Positions 46,990 to 58,850 of a stretch of 64,000 bases of DNA are shown here, piece after piece. The notes below the pieces were generated by a model. That model saw only the letters and a program-made list of their open reading frames with translations, ran no database searches and was not told the origin of the DNA. The stretch covers positions 34,001,001-34,065,000 of the forward strand of contig NC_068560.1 of assembly GCF_022201045.2 (NCBI RefSeq). The letters are read 5' to 3'. The position numbers and the translations under genes are program-made. Origin of the DNA: Citrus sinensis (lineage: Eukaryota > Streptophyta > Magnoliopsida > Sapindales > Rutaceae). Position 1 is the first letter of the stretch. Each line of letters opens with the position of its first letter.

Positions 46990-49900
46990 TTAGGAAGGTG
47001 ATCTAATTAGAGGTTCAGCCGATCTAGAGAAGCTAGAGCAATGAACTGCAGCCTTTGGATTTGTCACTGCTCTGCTGAGAGAATTTGGCTTTTCAAGATC
47101 ATCATTTTCATGTCTGATTTCCTTGAGCATTGCCGTCACATCTTTCATCGTTGGCCGTTCCTCTGGGCAAGGATTTACGCAGAGGAGAGCCACTCCCAGC
47201 ACCTGAAGCATTTCTTGAATTTGTGTGCCCGATCGCATTAGCAGTTGCCGGTCAAGAATTGTTGTGAATTCCCTTTTTCTTTCTCTTAGTTCTCCGTTGA
47301 CCCAAGTTATAATGTGAGCACCGTCTGGAATCCGACTGTCCGTTGGTTCCTTGCCAGTTAAGACCTCTAGAAGCACGACCCCATAGCTGTACACATCACT
47401 CTTCTCAGTGATCTTCAAACTGTATCCATATTCTGCAATAACACGCATGGGTTATTTTCTGGAATTTAAAATTAATGAGAACGAATGCAGTAACATTGAA
47501 TTTTTCCTTTTCATTGGAATCTGAAAGCATTTAGTACTCACCAGGAGCAATGTAACCATAAGAACCTGCAACTGAGTTGGAAGCTCTTGAACTTTCTGAA
47601 GATTCAAAAAGTTTTGCTAGTCCAAAATCTGCTAGAAAAGCTTCAAATTGTGGTCCTACCAAGATGTTGTTGGACTTGATATCACGGTGAATGATCGGAG
47701 GAACACAGTCATGGTGAAGATAGGCTAACCCATGAGCTACTCCTAGTATAATCTTATACCTCGAATCCCAGTCCAGAAAAACTTTCTTTTCATGTAGCAG
47801 TCCAGCCAAACTTCCATTACTGATGTAATCAAACAAGAGCAATCTTGTTCTTCCATTGTTGCAACATCCCAAAAGCCTGACTATGTTTTTGTGCCTTATT
47901 GATCCAAGAGTCTGAACTTCTGCAGAAAACTGGTCTCTTTCTGGAAGCTCACCATTCTTCACTGGCCATAGCTTCTTTACTGCAATGACCTGTCTTGATG
48001 GAATCTCAACGCGATAAACAATGCCAGAGACACCTTTGCCAACAATGTTTGTATCTGAAAGCCTAGTCACGACATCATCTACAGAGAAATTGAGCTTTTG
48101 AAATGGGGTGAAATCCCACTCCAACTCATTTTCTTCTTCGTCATTCTCTCTAAATGTGGTTCCCCGAAATCTGATAAATAGTATGATTCCAAAAAGTACA
48201 ATGAACAAAGTTACAGTTACACTGAGAAGAGCACAGATGATAAGATTTTTAGTTGAATTTCTGCCGTGGAGACTATTGTTTATGTGGCACTGGCTTCTAT
48301 TGACGCAGAGCTGTTGATTGCCATAAAACGCAGAGGCAGGAAGGTCATGAAAGAGCTTGGTGTTAGGGAGGATACCTGAAAAATGATTGTATGAGACATT
48401 TAGAGAAACAAGATTGTCAAGACTACCCAGAACTTTTAAGCTTCCCGTAAGCATGTTGTTGGACAGATCTAAGTTAGCCAGTTTTGATAGGTTTGAGAAG
48501 CTTTCTGGAATGGGGCCTGTCAGAGCATTCCAACTCAAGTTCAAGAGGATATCAAGTCCTTGCAAGCGACCAATCTCTTCTGGGATGGAGCCATTAATTC
48601 GATTGCTGCTCAGATCCAACAGCTGCAAATCCTTACAGAGACCCAATGACTTGGGAATCAAACCAGTAATGTTGTTTTTGCTGAGTACCAGTTTGTTCAA
48701 AGATGTTAGCTTGCCCAAATTTTCAGGAATGGTGCCTCCTATGCTGTTCATTGAAAGGTCTAAAACATTAAGACCAAAGAGGAATTCCAAAGATGATGGA
48801 ATTGTGCCTTGGAGTTTGTTTTGGTGTAAATCTACCATTTCTAGCTGAGTGCAGTTGCCGATCTCAGGAGGAATTTCTCCGGTGAACTGATTTTCTGACA
48901 ACTCAAGGAAGGTCAATCTATGTAACAAGCCTATTCGTGATGGAATATGACCGGAGAAGTTGTTTGATCCTAGTCGTAAACGGATCAAGCCAGTGCAACC
49001 GCCGATTTCAGGTGGAATTTCACCTGAAAATCTGTTTGATATCAACAACAACTGGGTTAAGTTCTTGAGATTGAAAAGAGAACTTGGAACTGAGCCCGTA
49101 AGGAAGTTGTGTGAAAGATCCAATGCTTGAAGTTTCACACAGTAGGCTAGCTCTGGTATGTTTCCATGCAGCTGATTCTGCCAGGCAAAAAACAGCAAAA
49201 GCTCCTTTAGTTGACCTATTGTGGGTGGAATCTGTCCAAAGAATCTATTGTTGTCTAGCTCCAGTTGCTTTAAACGGGAAAAGTTGCCAAAGAATGATGG
49301 AATTTCCCCAGAAATGTTGTTTCCAGATAGAAGAAGCTCCTCCAATGCAACTAAATTTGCAAGAGACACTGGAACTTCACCACCCAGAGAATTCAATGAG
49401 ACATCTATAACAGTCAAGCTAGAGCAATTCCCTAAGGCTTCTGGAATGCTCCCACTCAAGTTGTTCTGCCATAGTAACAACCTTTTGAGATTCTTCAAAG
49501 AACCCAATTCATCAGGAATCTTCCCAAAAATTTGGTTCTCATAAAGAAACAAATTCTCTAAAGCTGAGCAGTTACCAATTTCCTCTGGAATATAACCAGT
49601 GATATTGGCTGTGTAAACAGAAAGAGTCCTGAGGTTCGTCAGTTCCCCGACACTTCTTGGAATCTGCCCTGAAATCCCAGTATCTGCAAGACCAAGGAAA
49701 ACTAGCACTTTACAGTTTGAAATTTCCTCAGGGATTTCACCATGAATTCCTGGGTTGCCGCCTGCACGGATGATTTCTAGAGCCTCCAACTGCCCTATTT
49801 CAGCAGGAATGTTTCCCGAGAGCTGGTTATCATACAGTTCAAGCCGTCGAAGCTTTGAACAGTTTCCAATCTCTCTTGGGATTCCACCATGTATGCTATT

Positions 49901-50350
49901 GGAATTCAGTGACAGCAACTCCAATTCGGCTAACTTTCCAATTTCTTCTGGGATATTCCCTGTCAGAGCATTGAAGCTGAGGTCCAAGTTGATCAATGAA
50001 GACAAGTTTCCTATTGCAGGAGGAATCTCTCCAGTGAGATTGGCATTGGACAGGACAAGACTCGTGAGATGACTGAAGGACAGAAGCTGATAGGGGAAGC
50101 TGGTGGGAATATGAATTGAAGTTATTGCAATTTCTGAAACAAACCCGTCTCTGGAACATTTGATATAATCCCAGTTGCATGGATTTCGGTGTGATGGATT
50201 CCATGAAGAGAAGAAAGTAGCTGAGGAAGATGAATTGAATGTTGAAAGCCAAGACAGAAGAGAGAGGCCTTCTGGGTTCAAGGCGCTAATAGCTGGAAAC
50301 AATGAGATGTTAACAAACAGAAGAATAATTGTGATTTCATTTCTTGACAT
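46990..50350 (-). CDS. LRR-XI receptor-like kinase, RGI/RGFR type
   Basis: Plasma-membrane LRR receptor kinase. Relatives RGI1-5 perceive sulfated RGF/GLV/CLEL peptides in root meristems. Two exons, 50350-47542 and 47432-46990 (minus), give 1083 residues, with the single intron inside the APE motif as in this family. A signal peptide (1-23) is followed by LRRNT with NPCNWDYIKC, more than 20 LRRs (about 95-660) and a membrane helix at about 702-727. An RAGG motif (195-198) matches the RxGG signature that binds the sulfotyrosine of RGF. The kinase keeps GKGVSG (771-776), Lys792 in AVKKLW, HRD with Asp890 (an RD kinase), DFG with Asp908 and APE at 935-937, so it should be active. The tail after the kinase is short. 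The first exon also shows opposite-strand frames, which are shadows. Which RGI it is was not resolved. Confidence 0.93.
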
Positions 50351-53300
50351 GATGAGCCCTTGTTGTGTATTTGCACTATTTTGATCTCATCTAGTTTTAG
50401 CATAAACCAGTCCCTCAAATCTCTGTGAGTGTTGCTTTTATTGCGGATAGTGGATTGGGATACTGTAGTATGCTCTTGGTTGCTTTCAGTTTCTCAAAAA
50501 AGAAAAGAGATGATATGTGTAATCTGGATGTCTTTTGTACAAGATATTAAAAAAGCATGCACTAACTGCCATCAGGTAATTAAGTTCATGGTTTTCAATG
50601 CAGAAATGAATAGTGAATGTTATGGGTATAAGGGTACCTAGATTGCTTCACTTTTTTGTGCAATGAAAAAAAGCTCGTCTCCTTTCTAAATTATTACCAA
50701 TTTAATATTACACTCTTCACTTGCATTTTTTCCATACTGGGATTGTAAAATAACAGCCTGTAATGGTAGATTATATACAGTTTTAAATACTTTTAATATC
50801 ATGGGATATTAATTTTATCCGCAAATCCACGTAACCACAGAAATTCGCCTATAAAAATTTATTTGCTGCGGGTAATTTTGTAGGTGATGGACGGTTTTGA
50901 AAATATAAACCAAAATTTACTGCATGTAGCAAGCGTATTTGACAAAGGAAAAAAAAATTCACTATACATCGTTAACTCTCACTATTTTTTTATGTATTCA
51001 TAATTGAAAAAATATATATGAAGTAAGAGTGAGATCTAACACTAAACTTAAAAGTAGTATATAAGATAATTATAGGAATCATATTGGATGGGTGCTAACG
51101 GTGGTGGCCAATGAGATCTCTTGGAGCTTGGTGTTGAATGAGATGGATCATGGGTTCTACTCTTGGATGCTAGTTTGTGGATTGTGTGGTTCTTTGCTCT
51201 CTGTTTTTGTTTTTTTTAGTAAAAATACTTGTGATGAATTTATGTATTTTATATTTAAATTGCAGAATTTATGTTAGATTTTAATGCTGAAACTTTTAAG
51301 TTCTCATTTACATTGCTAAAAATTAAAATTAAATATATCATGTGTATCTTTCAGACTAACTTAATAAATTTAAAATTTAAATTATGTAATTTATATTTTT
51401 AGGTTTGTTACTCCATAACCAGAACTAACATGTGGTGTGTTTTTATATATAAAATACAATCCACCATAGAATGTTTGATGAAGTTGTATTAATCTCTTGT
51501 ACTTGGCAATATCTTGGCCATCGAATCTAGCGATACCCCAAAACAAAAGCATAATGCCGACAATGTCATTTTCATTACCCAATATTCTTCATAATTTTAT
51601 AATTTGATGGGAGGAAATATTTTAACTTGCATAGCGGAGTTTTTCATATTAAGAAATTTCTAGAAATCACTAATTAAGGAAATTAGATGTTCTTGATTCA
51701 ATCCGTAAATCTCTCGAGATGGCAAAGAGTAGTGTAGGGTGCGAGTTTGTCAATACCATGAATTTGTAATTATTTAAATATTCTCTTTTAAATGTTTGAA
51801 TTTATTTATGTGTTCTCTTTATTTAGACTTAGTTGACGTGACAAAACCTATTTGATATTAGTCATTTACCTGATATATGGTAAGTTAAAAAGTGTATCTA
51901 ATATCAATCTTATATGTATGGAAATGGGCATTAAGAACTTACATACAAACTTTTAGGTGAAACGGCAACTAAACAGCGGTTATATCTCAATGGGGATTTG
52001 TTGCAACAAGTGATTGATAGCAATATCTGCAATCTTCCAAAGCATAAATGGTGACTGTTCATCTTTTTGGAGTTAGAACGCAAGTCAATTTGTGGTGTGA
52101 AGATGACAGAGCAACACTAGAAAAAGAGCTAGACACCACAACCATTTTTTTCAGTGGAATAATTATGGTAAGGTCTCAAAATCAGTTTGTATTATTTGAT
52201 ATAAAAAGTTGTTACCATCAAAGTAGAGCCAATCATCTTGTGAAGGGATAACAATAGGAGGACCCATTTCCTTTCCAGTGCATCATGCATGAACCTTCTC
52301 ATCAAATCCTATATACAAAGAGTATTACTAATTTGGCCTTTTTTGCAGAGCTTGCCACACATCCACACCCATCTTTATGAATTCTGCATGTAAGCTACCC
52401 TAAACTGAGACACTAAATTGGTTGATTCAACTGTAAAAGATAGATATCAAACGACCTGTAAATTAAAATGTTTTTTTCATTTTGATAACATAGAATGCAG
52501 GAAAAAAAAATCTATAACTTGTATATATCAAATGTAAATATCGGCACGTTTTAAAAATATAACTATGACATGTAAATCATTTTTTGTTTAGCATCTATTT
52601 CTATAACTAATTAAAGTCCACATACACGAATAGTGTTATTATTATACATATTTAGAGTCTGTGATACTAGTAAAGGAAAAAGTTGGGCTAAGTTTGACAA
52701 ATGTTTTCAGTTTTTGGACTATCACACTAATGTTGTTCACAATATTTATAAAATGATAATGCTATATTTATTTAGTTGGGATATTTAGATTTTATCCCAA
52801 CTATATGGTAAATGATGTGGCATTATTTGATTGGCTCAAGTGATAATTAGTTATTAAATCTTTTCATTTCTCATTTAAATGATAAAAAAATTTATAAGTG
52901 ATATATCAGTTGGGATATAAATTAATTATTTTAACTAAGTATAGCATTACTCTTTATAGAACTAGCTATCCTTGTTATGCTTTATAAAATTGCTATAGTA
53001 TTATTTACAAGTTTATAGCTCAATTTGTTTTAGAATTTATCCACTAACAATTTCTCCAATTTTTTCCCCACTCCGTCTTTATATCTCAAATAAACTTGAG
53101 ACGATAAGATATTTATTACTTATTTCACTTTTAATTCTTTAAAGTCAGAGTTTGCCTATAATTTCTTAAGGGTATTGTACCTCATAGACGAAGTATCGTC
53201 AAATAATTAAAAAGTTGTTAAAATTTAATGAAGTAAAGCTATTGAACGGTGCCAGATTGTGGGTATGATACTCATAAGTTACCCTACGTGATCACAACTC

Positions 53301-54055
53301 ACAGCTTTAAAATTGGTAAATTTTTGTTGATAATGAACTTAATTCACAATGTATTTCTCAAATAAAAAACAAATTATTTAACATTATGGTTCGATTTAAT
53401 GATTTTACTTTTTAAGATTTCTTTTTTATTTAAAAAGAAATAGTGTAGCCCAGGCACGAAAAATTTCCTCGCTTCGGCCCTATTCTAAAGTGGATAATTC
53501 GAAGATTTTCAAATCTGGGATGGGCAATCATCTTTCTTTAAGTAGAATCAAGTAGGGGTCACCTTGAATTTAATGGCCTATCATCATATTTGTTTGGAAT
53601 TCTCAGAGGAATAAGAAATGATTCTGTATATGGACCCAAAAACCTATACAGCTCCATATAATTTATAGGTTTTGGACCACAGGCAAGAGGCAACAAACCC
53701 ACGTACGATAAGTTGCTATCCATGGCCACGACATTCTTTGAGCTAAGCATTAAAATGACAATTGGGGTCTAGTAGACTAAATTGGCGATTTTTATTCGAT
53801 TAAATAATTTATTTTATGCAAATAATTTGGTTTAATTGGAAAAGACATAAACAACAATTTCTTGATTTTCTAGAGAAATAGCTATGTTAAGAGGAACATT
53901 AACATCATTAAGTGTGAAAATATTTTGTTTGTCATTTCAAGACAACTCATTTATGGATTGCGTTGTAATTCAATTATTATAAAGTAATTTTTTAAACATG
54001 AATGGTTAGTTTTCTATCAAGATAAAAGTTTATAAGTATTGGTTTAATTCTTTAT
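50351..54055. other. Long AT-rich intergenic region, no gene recognised
   Basis: Begins with the promoter of the receptor kinase. Small frames such as 51391-51582 and 53559-53750 (minus) were examined and match no family. No clear transposon ends were found before the solo LTR. Confidence 0.55.
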
Positions 54056-54736
54056 TGTTGAACCAAGAATCAATGAAATACTGGTAATGGCTAACCAAGA
54101 TCCACTCAACTAAGTTCTTATATCTAAAATGAGAAATAACCAACCAACAATATAACGTAATGTTTAAACGATCAAGATAATTGAAAGAAATCAAAGAATG
54201 AATCAAAGAACAGAAGGATAACACAGAGGAAACTTATAGTGATTCGGCCATGGAAGTCTACATCCACTGTGAAAAGGTGAACCCAAACTTTACTGAATGA
54301 GAGTTTGCAGAGTACAAGTTTATATAGAAGATTACACTTAACACCGATACTAGCATCCCAAAGTACTAGGCTATACATACAAGTAAAGATCGATCTGGAA
54401 AGATCTATCAGTCACCAGCACACTTCCCTTGTGCTCAGGGACAAAACCAAGCTGCTTCCTGCGCTTGTAACAGCCTTAACAGACTTTGAACCAGCCTCCT
54501 GACCATGTGTCTTCATCTTGTTTGCTTTAAGTGATGAAACGACAACTTAAGTTGTCATTTCGTTTACGTGAATCACATGCTCAGTCACACATTTTACTAG
54601 CACACACAGCTGATATAAGATCCTTGTCATACAACCTTCTTAAGGACTCCAACCGACAAGTCATAATATTGTTGAGTCTTCAACCGACTTGTCTTAGTCG
54701 GCTGAGAGAATCAGATTTGTAATTCATACTTCAACA
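54056..54736 (-). mobile_element. Solo LTR of an LTR retrotransposon
   Basis: 681 bp with TGTTGAA at one end and TTCAACA at the other (54056-54062 and 54730-54736), flanked by the 5-bp target duplication TTTAT (54051-54055 and 54737-54741). On the minus strand it contains a TATA box (TCTATATAAAC) followed by R/U5-like sequence, which sets the orientation. No internal retrotransposon sequence or partner LTR is nearby, so unequal recombination probably removed the interior. It differs from the LTRs at 58.3 and 62.9 kb. Confidence 0.9.
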
Positions 54737-57219
54737 TTTATATTTTAAAAAATATCTCAAAATATCCAAACACTTAAAATTAAAATATAAATGAATTTTT
54801 GACTTTTTTTTAATCAGATAAACTTTAATACCACGTTGAATAATTAAGAAATCTAAAATTTAGGTTTAAATTAATAATGATACTGGAGATGAAAAACCGA
54901 CAAAGTTCTAAAATCATGCAGTTGATTGATAATATCAAATTTTTGCAAGTAAACCGCATGTCTCATGGAGTCATGGTCGACCCATTCCTAGAGGTCAAAT
55001 TTCCTTCTTATATTGAAAATTATTGGTGGAAAAAAAGGTTTTGATAAGATCTCTAATATAATAGTCTTAAAATATTTAATTTATTTCCTAATACAAGCTC
55101 AGTAAATTGATTAAACACATATCTTATCAATCACCAACTTTTAGCCATGCCAATAAAGCCCCAAATCTGAATATGGATCCCTCCAATAGAGAGAATACTT
55201 GAGAATTTGGGAAAAAAACAAACAAATAGATAAAAAAAGATCTAAATTAAAAAGAAACTGATCTTTTCCCTTGGGGTGGGTCTCGGAAAGATACGCTGTC
55301 CAGATACGGAAAGATGGAAACAAATTGACGTTGGATTAACTGTTGAGAAAGAATTGTGTGGCCCATGATTAGGATTAGGTCACGGAAGGTGGGGGCAAGT
55401 GATTCCCCAACCATTGCTAGTGGGCTGATTGAATTTCTAAATTTTCCGTTGGATTGGTGCTTTGATGCCGACCCATCATGTTTTCCCAGCAAATTAACAG
55501 AAAAAAAAGAAGAAAATTTATATATTTTAAATAACTTTTTCTTTTTAGCGAAACGTATTTTAGTTGGGTGACTATTACTCCACTGGGAACCCTGCATCAA
55601 TCATCATATAGGTTACAGAGGTTGCTAATTTTTACTCCCAATTTGTAGAGCCGACTGTTTATGTGGTACAGGCTTGAACCCACTCTCTCAGACTCAGAGT
55701 GTGTTGCGAACCACTCAATTAGGATGAGGTTAAAAAATTAAAAATATTGATATTAATTTTGAAAAGAATGTTATGGCAGCATCGGAATAATGTTTTTTCA
55801 AAAAAATGATGTAAATGCAAAATTTTAAATTGAATCGATGCCTGAAATAATTTTGACTTTTTATTCTTTTGTTAATGTAATAACTGTGAAAATTGCGTGT
55901 AATACACATTAATGAGTGATATAGCCATTTCGACAAAGGTAACGTACAATTTATCGCCTGATTAGGATCGGAAACAAGCGCTGAGGTGGTGTTCGGCGCT
56001 CCTCATTAGCCCTCATTCCATTAGCTAAAGTCTAAAGATGGGGTTGCATTAACTAAAGAATTTCTAAAATTTATAGTATATAATAAATATGTAAATATAA
56101 ATAAATTTGAATAATATTAATTTAAATTAATAATAATATAAATTGTGATATAAAATTTTAATATATATACTATAAAACTCTTACTTGAATTATTTAGAAC
56201 AATTCATTTTTTTTAGTGAATATGTTACAACAATCATATCATTTTTGCAATTATCTTGTAGTATATATCAACTTTTATTTTATCGTCGTAAGATGACTTT
56301 TGGATTAATCTTATAGGTTTTAATTATTTATTTATATTATTATATTATTTAGAGATTATTTGATTAAACTAGTTACTTTGACCTTATTTCACAGGTTATT
56401 ACATTTAGAAAATCTTGAAAAATAAATGTTATACTTCCAAAAATTTAAGGTTATAAAATTCAATATTTATGAAGAATTATGATATTTTTTAATATAATAT
56501 AATATGGTATGCCAAAACACACAGGATTGTATCCAAATTCAGAGTTCAGTTCACTTCACTTCCGCCGACAATGACATCGCTGCCGCCATAGCGGCTGAGT
56601 GCTGCGTCATGTCAACGCTTGAGAAGGAGATTTTTGGGCCGTTGTTGGGCTGAGATGCAAAGACAATTGCAGTGAGCTTGATTTGGCCCAGTTCAAAATC
56701 AAACATGTTTCAATTAGGTCCCAAATCAAAAGATACTTTGTCAAAGAAAAACGTAACCAAACAAAGTAAAACCCCATAGTTCATATAATATATAGGAAAA
56801 TAAAAAGGAAAAGGAAAAGGAAAAGGAAAAGGGAAAGGAAGGGGAAACATTAACAATACGAAAAGTGGATGTGCATAACAAAAAGAAAGCAATTTGGTAA
56901 CTATATATGCAAAGGAAAATTTCCTCACCATCTTTTTCCCCATCTACAAGACAAGTACCTTTATGAACTTTGATTGTGTATATATATATAACTCGAACTT
57001 TGCTCTAATTTGTTCTATATATAGCCAATAGTATCAACTTCCTGTATGTAAAAGGTAAATAGTCAAAATATTGCATTGCTAAACTTTTAGTCAATTAATT
57101 ATTATTGCATGCATGCACTTCACTTTTTTGAACTATACATATCTTTTAATTTACTATGTATATCTGCGTGAATTTCTTCTTATTTTGATCCTAAGCTATG
57201 TTCGTGATGATGATGCAGA
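54737..57219. other. Intergenic region, no gene recognised
   Basis: AT-rich, with a short AAAAGG-type repeat near 56798-56848. Frames at 55247-55600 on both strands overlap each other and match no family. Confidence 0.55.
56798..56848. repeat. AAAAGG-type purine repeat
   Basis: Imperfect tandem GGAAAA hexamers on the plus strand. The Phe/Pro-rich frame on the minus strand is a product of this repeat. Confidence 0.85.
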
Positions 57220-58097
57220 ATGGTGTCTAGAGTGCCGCATGTCATTCTTGGTGAAAACAATTACACAAGCTGGGCAGCGTTCGTGAAAAACTATTTGATG
57301 GGGAAAAGTCCATGGCAAATTGTGGATGGTACAGAGCCTGAACCAAACCATTAAACCAAGAAGAGGACTTGCCATCCGAGTGCATTTAGAAATGGAGGAA
57401 GCAAAATGCAAAGGCCTTGCATGCAATTCAAGTTTGTGGTGGATCAAGAATGTTCTCTCACGTTAACATGGAGACATCTGCCAAAGCTGCTTGGGAACGT
57501 TTGGAATCTATTCATCGTTGGCATGATCACAAAGTTGCCTCCCTAGCTGATCTTGGACCAATCGACAAAGAAGGTAGAATTACTAACGCTTCATCTTGTG
57601 TCTGATCAGTCTTTGACGACAGCTTCACTATAGGAAAAAAGTTGGGTGATTAAGTAGGCATTAGACACACATACACACTCTTTGTCACAGAATGATAATA
57701 TTCATATATATATATGTGGCAATCAATAGATGGATAAAAAAACAACATTGGTCATCAAAGAGTTTTTCTTATCTTTTAAAGTCTTTCTTGTCTTTTAAAT
57801 TTATCCAAAAACATCCCTCAGTCAATTCTTGCACAATTGTTGCATGTTGGGTAAAATAATATTTTTTCTTATATCAATTCTTGTATCAATTCATACAGCA
57901 GCTTGTTCCATTAATGCTCGCAAAGGACTTGGTACCAACCACAACTCGGGGGGCCGCTGCCCTTCAATTTGCGGCAGTAGGCAAATCGGTGAAAACGGAC
58001 GACCATGGTGAAAAAATACAACAATTTACTGCGTCTTTGCGATTCAGATCGTTTTATTCCAGTTTGCATAGCAGCTCTTTATGGCGATACAGATATG
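57220..58097 (+). pseudogene. Broken gene: retrotransposon gag-like N-terminus plus ankyrin repeats
   Basis: The ATG at 57220 opens a copia-type gag/DUF4219-like segment: LGENNYTSWAAFVKNYLMGK then WQIVDGTEPEP, ending at TAA 57352-57354. A second frame continues with ALHAIQV, SRMFSHVNMETSAKAAWERL. After an intron-like T-rich stretch, 57899-58000 reads LVPLMLAKDL and ALQFAAVGKSVKTDDHG. After another frameshift comes FIPVCIAALYGDTDM (about 58050-58097). The last two resemble ankyrin repeats of the ACD6/ITN1 type. I recall plant ankyrin proteins with such a gag-like N-terminus, so I read this as one decayed gene; two unrelated fragments remain possible. Stops and frameshifts make it non-coding. 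Confidence 0.6.
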
Positions 58098-58326
58098 TAA
58101 ATTGCACAGAAAAAGGAAATTGCATATTATTATTATAAAGAGGAGACCTCCGAGAAGGAAGTTTCATTTTTATCTTTCTTCTTTAAGACAATTAAAATAG
58201 ACATCTGATCTCTGATCGAGGAGGTCTATGCTATAGGTATATTTTTACATGATAAGGTGACTTCGGGTTGAAGCTCAGATATGAGCGAAGTTATACAATT
58301 TTTAACTTATCCGCACTTAAGGATTC

Positions 58327-58775
58327 TGTTATAACTCTATTAACGTATTGAATCTAAAAAGAACTAATCAAAGCAAGTTAATCAAGAAAGAAACAGAAAA
58401 GAACTTAAACAGAGCACAGTTTCAAGTACACAACTTGCAAAAGGAAAAAAACTACTCTTTTATTGATCTCTATAATCCAATTACAAGCTAATCCTTTTAA
58501 AGAAATTACAAGGATCACCGAGAACCAAATAGCTAGCAAAATAACCAAGAAATGAAGAAGATTACTATCTAATACTAGAGGCTAAAACATACGTATTTAT
58601 ATTCTGGTATTTCTGGGAAGCCATAACGAACTTATAACGAATTCTGCCACATCAACTTTAATATTTCAACTAGACCCCTCTAGCTGAAGTCGATCTGCAC
58701 AGTGCCCCCAGACTTATTCAAATCTTTCATTTAAACCCAACGACCAGCAGTTGACCAGCAGCTTATTTCCTTACA
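58327..58775 (-). repeat. 3' LTR of the copia element
   Basis: 449 bp, beginning TGTTATAAC and ending TTACA on the plus strand. Carries an 11-13 bp stretch near AGACCCCTCTAGCTG that the other LTR lacks. Confidence 0.95.
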
Positions 58776-58850
58776 CTCTCCACCTTGCAGACTCGATTCA
58801 GCTGATCATCTCAATTAAGTAGCATAAAAAAAACCTTCAAAACACATGTT

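Noticed and set aside
48108..50072. Several plus-strand frames of 69-153 codons opposite the receptor-kinase gene.
   Set aside because: They are shadows of the LRR coding strand; their composition follows the LRR codon pattern and they match no family.
53559..53750. 63-codon minus-strand frame with fairly protein-like composition.
   Set aside because: No family recognised and no supporting exons nearby; too short to call.
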